Origin: Dryas octopetala
Taxonomy: Eukaryota; Streptophyta; Magnoliopsida; Rosales; Rosaceae
Direction of reading: 5' to 3'
Length of the DNA: 64,000 nucleotides
Assembly (NCBI GenBank): GCA_963921425.1
Contig: OY992838.1
Span: 11,780,001-11,844,000, forward strand
Shown here: positions 59,601-64,000 of the stretch, piece after piece
Numbering within the stretch: the stretch's first letter is position 1
Layout of the letters: the number at the start of each line of letters is the position of its first letter
Notes under the pieces: generated by a model
What the model was told of the DNA's origin: nothing
Database searches by the model: none
What the model saw: only the letters and a program-made list of their open reading frames with translations
Program-made: the position numbers and the translations under genes

Positions 59601-59766
59601 CATGATGTGAGAAGTGTCTGAAAAAACCTATTTTTCTGAATTCAGCTGCAATGTGAAGAACGTTGTTGTCTTTTGGCGTTCTCTGATGGACAACATCATC
59701 ATCTCCAATTCTTCTCAAATAACCAACATCTCCTGAGGTTGCCGCTCGGTATAGTCGAGGATCCAT
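51685..59766 (-). CDS. Ankyrin-repeat membrane protein with PGG domain (ACD6/ITN1 type)
   Basis: Three exons on the minus strand: 59766-59094, 58947-58430 and 52272-51685. They join in frame to 592 residues, usual for this family. Exons 1 and 2 encode about eight ankyrin repeats (NVLHIAAEFRKIGFF, GDTPLHVAATVGCDELVKFL, KDTAMHLAARYGHRRVV, GWTPLHYAALGGNLEATQIL, GNTPLHLAAIHKRRRIINIL). Exon 3 encodes a cytosolic link, then the PGG domain with LVAILIATVTFTAAFTIPGG (PGG about 476-478) and four predicted membrane helices. Relatives act in salicylic-acid-dependent defence, cell-death control or salt response at membranes. The join from EQ to GTLLPRLF matches the decayed copy's layout. Intron 2 spans 6157 bp full of repeats. 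An acceptor-like TTGCAG just before the ATG suggests an upstream non-coding exon. Confidence 0.88.
52905..53167. mobile_element. TIR MITE related to the element at 57843
   Basis: The segment is largely palindromic: AGATTACTTATTATAGATTA, TTGGTTATATAACTATTATTG and AAATAGAAAAAATCAACAG on the left recur in inverse on the right around 53040. The right end's AACCGTTTATTTTTTAG (inverse) resembles the left arm of 57843-58169. Non-coding. Confidence 0.6.
53276..53527 (+). pseudogene. Coding-like fragment of unknown origin
   Basis: The plus strand reads ELGAVELADDLRDVAEPQAE then EIKEISELEESMKL-stop. In another frame it continues YETFQHYQKPSMSDVSNAFE and KEEGEIAMEPTDGIVESKMK to a stop at about 53527. 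Composition (acidic, coherent, little low complexity) looks coding, antisense to the host gene. An 18-bp duplication (GGAAAGTATGAAACT) sits at the frame change. I do not recognise the family. It may be a gene fragment carried in by a transposon. Confidence 0.4.
53831..54506. mobile_element. 676-bp TIR element
   Basis: The ends are TACATTTACATCCACCAATT and the inverse of the same with one change. Arms run at least 150 bp through TATAAAACATTTCAAATT, TTAACTAACAAAAAAC and AAAATGGTA. The left arm contains an extra tandem copy of about 75 bp. The core has mirrored tRNA-B-box-like text, GGGTTCAAATCCATGACCAC and GTGGTCATAGGTTTGAACCC. No clear target duplication. Confidence 0.82.
54646..55770. mobile_element. 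1.1-kb TIR element with GTCGACACATG core
   Basis: The left end TTTATTCAATCACCCTTTTA with AACTTTTTTGACTCTCTAGC matches the inverse of the right end closely over about 100 bp. The core (55205-55370) has repeated, mirrored words GGTCGACACATGTGTCGATC, ATGTGGCGACCATAAATTC and GTGGTCAAATTTGTG. A CTCTCTATCTCTCT block occurs twice (about 54903 and 55080). No target duplication could be assigned. Confidence 0.75.
55800..56150. mobile_element. Degenerate relative of the preceding TIR element
   Basis: AACTTAAGCTTTTTTGACCC, TCAAAAACTTACTTTTCTAA and ACCAACATACCC parallel the left end of 54646-55770. The core at 55890-55995 again has mirrored modules: GTGGTCGAC/GTCGACCA and nested GTGCTATAGCAC and GTGCTATATAGCAC. 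The right end is not found, so the element may be truncated. Confidence 0.45.
56549..56612. repeat. GA microsatellite
   Basis: Thirty-two GA units without interruption, inside the ankyrin intron. Confidence 0.94.
56836..57158. mobile_element. About 320-bp TIR MITE
   Basis: AAAATTTTGGTACCTGAACTTT on the left and the inverse of CAATTTTGGTTCTTGTACTTT on the right form the ends. CTAAACTTTTATTTTGTCC recurs in inverse inside. The left arm lacks a short segment found on the right. Non-coding; target duplication not resolved. Confidence 0.7.
57250..57659 (+). repeat. Dispersed repeat, copy 2 (copy 1 at 33288)
   Basis: Same orientation as 33288-33582 and alignable throughout: GGGGTCCTTTAGAAAAACAA, TTTATAAGAAAATCATTTTA, GGTATTTCCCCTCCT, GACTTGATTAAAAACCCTAA and ATAAAATGGACTGGACTCTA. 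It differs mainly by an extra segment at 57461-57578 that copy 1 lacks. Confidence 0.82.
57461..57578 (+). mobile_element. Poly(A)-tailed insertion inside dispersed repeat copy 2
   Basis: This segment of about 118 bp interrupts copy 2 exactly where copy 1 reads CCTCCTAAAAGGACTTG. It ends in 17 A residues. It contains two perfect hairpins: ATTTTGGGC/GCCCAAAAT around GGA (57512-57532) and TTAAGTT/AACTTAA. The poly(A) end and empty-site comparison suggest a retroposed small RNA or short SINE, but no polymerase III boxes were recognised. Confidence 0.5.
57843..58169. mobile_element. About 327-bp TIR MITE
   Basis: AACTACCTTTTTAGGCCCAC on the left is matched in inverse by GTGAGCCCAAAAAGGTGGTT on the right, followed inwards by CACATGA, AACCGTTTAGTTTTTAGAC and CACTTCAAAGATCATC on both arms. 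It lies about 260 bp inside the donor end of the ankyrin intron. Just outside the left end, a 35-bp unit containing GATAAGTTAATACGAA is repeated twice. Confidence 0.75.
59094..59190 (-). repeat. In-frame 30-bp tandem repeat in ankyrin exon 1
   Basis: Three 30-bp units occupy 59101-59130, 59131-59160 and 59161-59190, each starting AATG(T/C)(C/G)G(G/C)GTATGC on the plus strand. In the protein they give ten-residue units RIIFPYSSIR and DIIFGCTSIP, then a partial DIDY at the exon end. Family members normally go straight from LHAAV to the next repeat helix, so this is an expansion at the exon boundary. Confidence 0.8.
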
Positions 59767-60216
59767 GGCTATATCTGCAAGTATCAAGTCAAATAATTAT
59801 CAACACTCTCAAATCAAATATATGGATGTCTGTTTAATTAGTTATTTATGAACAACAATATATATTCTGCTACTGTCCCTGTACCAGGTTTGCCTACTGG
59901 GATTACATGCACCTCAATTCTCTCCATGTACAGCTGTATATTGCTGACCTGTAATGCTCAGTTGGAGCTTAGGATCACCTTTTTAATTGCTTCAACTCAA
60001 GGTCATGTATAAATTCTGATGTCGCTCACTTTTGTAATGGAGCAGATATCGATAAAATTTAACGGTTTAAAATTTTTCAAAAGAGAACTAAGCTTGTGGT
60101 AGGCCGTAGGCCGCAGCGAATCAGGAAAAGGGAGAAAAGAAAAGGAAAAGGAAAAAGAAAAAGAAAAAGAAAAAGAAAAAAATTGGACGGAAACTTGATA
60201 CCAGCAATTAGAATTT
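59767..60216 (-). promoter_or_regulatory. Upstream region of the ankyrin gene
   Basis: Presumed promoter and leader. An acceptor-like TACTTGCAG ends just before the first coding exon, so a leader intron may lie here. A GAAAAA-repeat tract occupies about 60135-60180. No clear TATA box was chosen. Confidence 0.4.
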
Positions 60217-61175
60217 GAGAAATTCTATACATACCCAAAAATCTTCTTATTTTACCAAACTTCTCAATTTACCCAATCATCACTTTTTTGAAATTAATAT
60301 TCTCATTTTACCCAACTCAAATTACTATCATACCCTTATTAATAATACCCAACTTTTCTCCCTCCCAAACTTACCTTCAACCTCACTCTCATAATTAAAT
60401 TTCAAACTCTAAACTAATTTTTGTCCCTATATCATCCAATCAAGGTTGTTTTGACGAATGAAGAGTAAAATCGTCGTTTAGGAGCCTTCGAACAAGGGTT
60501 GTGTGCAAACTTTTTTGTGTTCTGAATACCATGAACGAATATGGATTTGCGCAGTGTTCAATGGACTAGTGCCAAACATTTGCATTATATTCGACAAATG
60601 CCCACCGAATAACGATAGGATGTTCTACTGGTGCCCACCAAATGATGGTTGTGTGATAATTTTAGACATTTTTGCACCATTCGATGGGCACCTGCCGAAC
60701 ATCCTATCATTATTTGGTGGACACCTGCCGAATGTAATGCAAATGTTCAGCAGGTGCTTGTCGAATAAAATGCAAATGTTCAATAGGTAAATGTTGAACA
60801 TAACGCAAATGTCCAGCACTAGTCCACCGAACACTGCGCGAGCCCAGATTTGCTCAAACTTTTAATACCCATGAAAAAATATAAAAAATTGGCACACATA
60901 CCTCATTTGGTGCCTCGAAAATAAAAATTTGATCATCTATTCGGGTTAAAACACTTGATTGAATGATATGAGGTCAAAACTTTAGTTATGGAAGAGGTTG
61001 AAGATGAAGATATGATATTGGGTATAGAAAGAAACAAAGTTTTTTTTTTTTTTTTTTTTTTTTAAGTTGCATTTGTCCTCAATGGTCATTTCATCATGGG
61101 ACATAATTATCCATTCATGATTAAAAATTTTGTTGGGTAAAATAAGAAGAATGTTGGATATGTATAGAATTTCCC
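60217..61175. mobile_element. 959-bp Mutator-like element with perfect 9-bp duplication
   Basis: TTAGAATTT flanks both ends (60208-60216 and 61176-61184). The ends are GAGAAATTCTATACATACCC and the inverse of GGGAAATTCTATACATATCC. It is the sister of 19481-20616 in reverse orientation. The core (60560-60840) is built of mirrored words such as ATTCGATGGGCACCTGCCGA, TGGTGGACACCTGCCGAAT and GCAAATGTTCAGCAGGTGC. A run of 24 T lies at 61040-61063. Non-coding. Confidence 0.93.
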
Positions 61176-61184
61176 TTAGAATTT

Positions 61185-61650
61185 TGCTACATGTTCCACC
61201 TTTTCCTTATTAAATTTCAAAGATGAAAGATACCTTACTTTCTTTCAATTAAGTCCCCGGGGATTGCTTTCCTTTCCTTGCATCTACCGGTCTCTCCCCC
61301 TCTAGTGAGAGTCTTTTCGCCCCAGACTTCTGTTAGGGTTTCTTCAACTTGACTTACGGCGAGGGTTTGACTCTAAGATCATTGTCGATCAAGGAAATCT
61401 CCTCTATTTCCCTTCTTTTTTCGACTACAAGTCTCTCGCGTGTGGACACCATGGAAGAATTCTCGCATATGGAGACACCATGGAAGTCTCTCACATTATT
61501 TGTAATTCAATGAAATGTGATTTGTGTTTTGTTTTGCAAAGAATGAACTCCCAAGTGCACAAAAGGTTCATTTGGAAGTGAATGAAATTGGTTTTGTAAT
61601 AAAGTTAAATATTCCACTTCTCAAGATATGAAAGATGTTTCACTATTTTG
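61185..61650. other. Intergenic, no gene recognised
   Basis: Mixed-composition DNA with the words TTAGGGTTTCTTCAAC and two copies of CACCATGGAAG (about 61449 and 61477). It resembles transposon-derived or leader sequence; no assignment. Confidence 0.35.
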
Positions 61651-61651
61651 A

Positions 61652-62010
61652 TGTTGGTGCATGTAAGATCCTTCGTTGATGTACACGGGATATATGTTGA
61701 GGGAATAGACGCGTACGTCATCAGTCACTACAAGGCCTTCTGATGCAACGTGCAGTAGGCGAAAAAAATACGATTTTTCGGAACACAATTTACCTTAGAT
61801 ATGTTGATTTTCTACATCGAGAATGGCCAGAAACAAGATCTTTTATTAGATTGATAATTTTCTAAACTATTAGAAAAATAGGGAAAGAGAGAGAAATCAT
61901 CTATCTCTTCTCAAATTTTGTTAATTAATCAACCAACCCTCTAAAGAGTACAAGAACCCTTATTTATAGGGCTTAGATGTGGGCACCAAACATACTTGGG
62001 CGACAAAAGG
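61652..62010 (-). mobile_element. Possible truncated LTR (minus orientation)
   Basis: Read on the minus strand, this has a TATA-like CTATAAATAAGGGTTCTTGT, a CT-rich stretch and AATAAAAGATC, and it ends CACCAACA, as the second half of a Copia-type LTR might. The other end is replaced by the CACTA-derived sequence beginning near 62011. No internal retrotransposon coding region is present. Confidence 0.3.
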
Positions 62011-63451
62011 TGCTATTCTTGGCGGACAATGCTGACAAATTAGATCTGTTCGCTAAAAATGCTCAAGAAGTCCTGGCAAGTTATATTCCATCAAGATTTC
62101 TCAGATGTGGCAGATTGAACTGCCATTTTGGTGGTTAGATCCGACAAGAATAAGTAAGCGGGAAAATTCTCATCTATAAGAAGTCCAATTGGCGGTCAAA
62201 CTCAATCCTGTCGGATTGGACCGCTAGCATAGATTTATTTTTTATTTTTTATTTCTTATATTTGTTGTTATGGCGCAAAATGCCTCCCGCCACGTGTCAG
62301 GCTAGGATTCACTTTGCACATAACATATGATTCTCTAGACGCAGGTATGTAATGAAATAATAAGACGTGCCACCAAGTGATATAGCACTTGGAATGAACA
62401 AAATCTAGATCTAGAAATTGTGCAAGATTAGTTTGTGTGATTAAAAAAGAAAGAATGATTAACTTCTAATCAAACGATCGAATTGGGTCCATTTACTGCT
62501 TAGGCATTCCAGGACTTTTAATGTGCTACGAGTGGTTGGACGAATGTCCGTTGTTTAGTACTTGTTCAGAAAATGTCCGATGTCTTCGTGCAATTTAAAT
62601 GTAAGAAAAATTAAGATTGTATGAATGAAAAGATAGATCGAAAAGAAATTAGAGAGATCCCGGATCCAACCAGCTGGATATGAATTCCTTCGTAGATTTG
62701 ACTAAAATTAAGTGAAAAGTTCATAAACGAGAATGAGACATTGAAAGAAAGGAATGCAATAAATGTAGATGATTCAATTCCTCATTCTTCTTTAATTAAT
62801 CCTCATATCTCAAGAGAGATGTACATTCAATGAAAGGAATTAAAATCAATCCGAGAAATAAAGACTAATAAAAGCAGATTCAGACCAACTTAATGCATAA
62901 GTCAAGATCAAAATAAAGAGCGCAGATCTAGATTCTCAATAACTAATTGAAAATTGAATGGGATACGTAATCAAATAACAATTTTATGAGCAAACAAAAT
63001 GTAGTAAATGCTCAAGCCATGTCAGGACTGTACAAATTGCAGAGAGTTCTGGGTGTGAATTGGTCAGGTCATTTTTTTTACCGTCACTTCTTTATTTATA
63101 CTTGGATGAGTTTTGAAAACCTAAACAAAGTGCACTCGGATTGTTCCACGTGTAGGGTACTGAACAAGTTTTGATATTTGTACTTATCCTTCTATACCAG
63201 CTGTCATCCAGTACTTGTCAGTCTTCCTAAAACACGTGTCCTTATATAATTGGTCCTTTTAACCTTCTCGGCTTGGTGTAGCCAAGAGAATGACCCTTCG
63301 CAAAATTCATTTTGTTTGCTAAGGACCTGGGCCTCAAGGAATTGGGTCGTAGAACTAGGCTTTGGGCTTAATCAATTTACTTATGAAAATCTTGGTACAA
63401 ACATTTGTTTTTGGCAGTCCAAACCGCCAGAATTGCTCCCAAGTCAATCCT
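62011..63451. mobile_element. CACTA end fragment, split by a solo LTR
   Basis: The sequence 62011-62265 and 63404-63451 together match the reverse complement of the right end of the CACTA at 10790-14879: TTCTTGGCGGACAATGC, AATAAGTAAGCGGGAAAATT, TGTCGGATTGGACCGC, then GTCCAAACCGCCAGAATTGC. The terminal CACTACTACAAA itself is missing. The insertion between the two parts is the solo LTR at 62266-63403. Confidence 0.78.
62266..63403. mobile_element. Putative solo LTR, 1138 bp
   Basis: It starts TGTTATGGCGCAAAATGCC and ends GGTACAAACA, with the TG...CA ends and short TGTT/AACA inverted repeat of LTRs. The 5-bp word TTTGT flanks both sides (62261-62265 and 63404-63408). Removing it restores a continuous CACTA fragment comparable with 14595-14570 on the minus strand, which supports a clean insertion. 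No coding region or tRNA primer site is present, so it is a solo LTR or a small LTR-like element. Confidence 0.65.
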
Positions 63452-64000
63452 CACTATTACAAAACACCCCATTTATGGCGGTCCCAATTCGCTAGCAAAA
63501 ATGAGTTCCTAGCGGAAAATATGCAAAATCCGTCAAGATTGCTTAACACTGGCGAAAAAGGTCTCCGACAGGTTTGATTGGACAGGGAAAGCACTTTTCC
63601 TGGTGGACAGATCCCTAAATCTGTCAAGAAATTAATTTCGTGCTGACAAGGCATCAAGATTTAAATCCAACAGGAAAAGTATTCGCGGCGGATGAAACCG
63701 CCAGCACATTTACCAATTACGTCGGACCAATCCGACAAGAAAGTATTTGTGTCGGACCAATCCGCCAGCACATTTATTATTCTTGTCAGACACAAGCGAC
63801 ATGAAAAGTAATAAAATATATAAAAATACTCATTCCTGACTGATATAACCGCCAGAATCATATAATATTTGAAAAAATATATATATTTGAAAAAATATAT
63901 ATATTCGAAATAATTCATATAAGTATAAAATACACTATTAAATTCACATTAAATTTAAAATAATAATTATCCGCCAGCAACAATCACTGCTTAATGAAAA
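63452..64000. mobile_element. Left end of a second CACTA element, runs off the window
   Basis: CACTATTACAAAACACCCCA is followed by TTTATGGCGGTCCCAATTCG and then subterminal GGCGG / TCCGACA repeats. It aligns base by base with 10790-11300 of the first CACTA, with scattered differences. It inserted into the older CACTA fragment ending at 63451. Its right end lies beyond the window, so length and coding content are unknown. Confidence 0.88.

Overview
This is nuclear DNA from a flowering plant, most likely a woody eudicot. It is AT-rich, its genes have GT-AG introns, and miniature inverted-repeat elements and microsatellites are dense. I could only read the sequence, so family names rest on motif recognition and remembered relatives.

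Genes in order. (1) A three-exon NAC transcription factor of the LOV1/NAC035 type, plus strand, 2523-4662. (2) A five-exon Alfin-like PHD-finger histone reader, plus strand, 21969-26278. (3) An intronless DYW-class pentatricopeptide repeat protein, minus strand, 28727-31021. (4) A six-exon STICHEL-type DnaX-like ATPase, plus strand, 42811-50048. (5) A decayed ankyrin/PGG gene copy, minus strand, about 50258-51240. (6) An intact ankyrin-PGG membrane protein, minus strand, 51685-59766. Its last coding exon is separated from the ankyrin exons by a 6.16-kb intron packed with repeats.

The gene order is informative. From memory, Arabidopsis chromosome 2 carries LOV1 (At2g02450), AL6 (At2g02470) and STICHEL (At2g02480) together. 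Arabidopsis chromosome 1 carries STL1 (At1g14460), a PPR gene (At1g14470), ankyrin genes (At1g14480, At1g14500) and AL7 (At1g14510). This window holds the union of both sets, as expected of an unduplicated ancestral segment.

Between the genes lies a mosaic of DNA transposons. A 4.1-kb CACTA element (10790-14879) has a 3-bp target duplication, transposase remnants and a nested Tourist-like element. A second CACTA of the same family starts at 63452 and runs off the window, beside a CACTA end fragment split by a 1.14-kb putative solo LTR. A PIF/Harbinger-type gene remnant lies near 16.4-18 kb. Many non-coding terminal-inverted-repeat elements are present, several with 9-bp target duplications typical of Mutator-like elements. 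Several larger ones carry nested palindromic cores built from short CpG-containing words, which is the most unusual repeated structure here.

The genes do not form one pathway: two act on transcription or chromatin, one on organelle RNA, one on trichome branching, and one on membrane or defence signalling. I found no CRISPR array, rRNA, convincing tRNA, or new multi-gene system.
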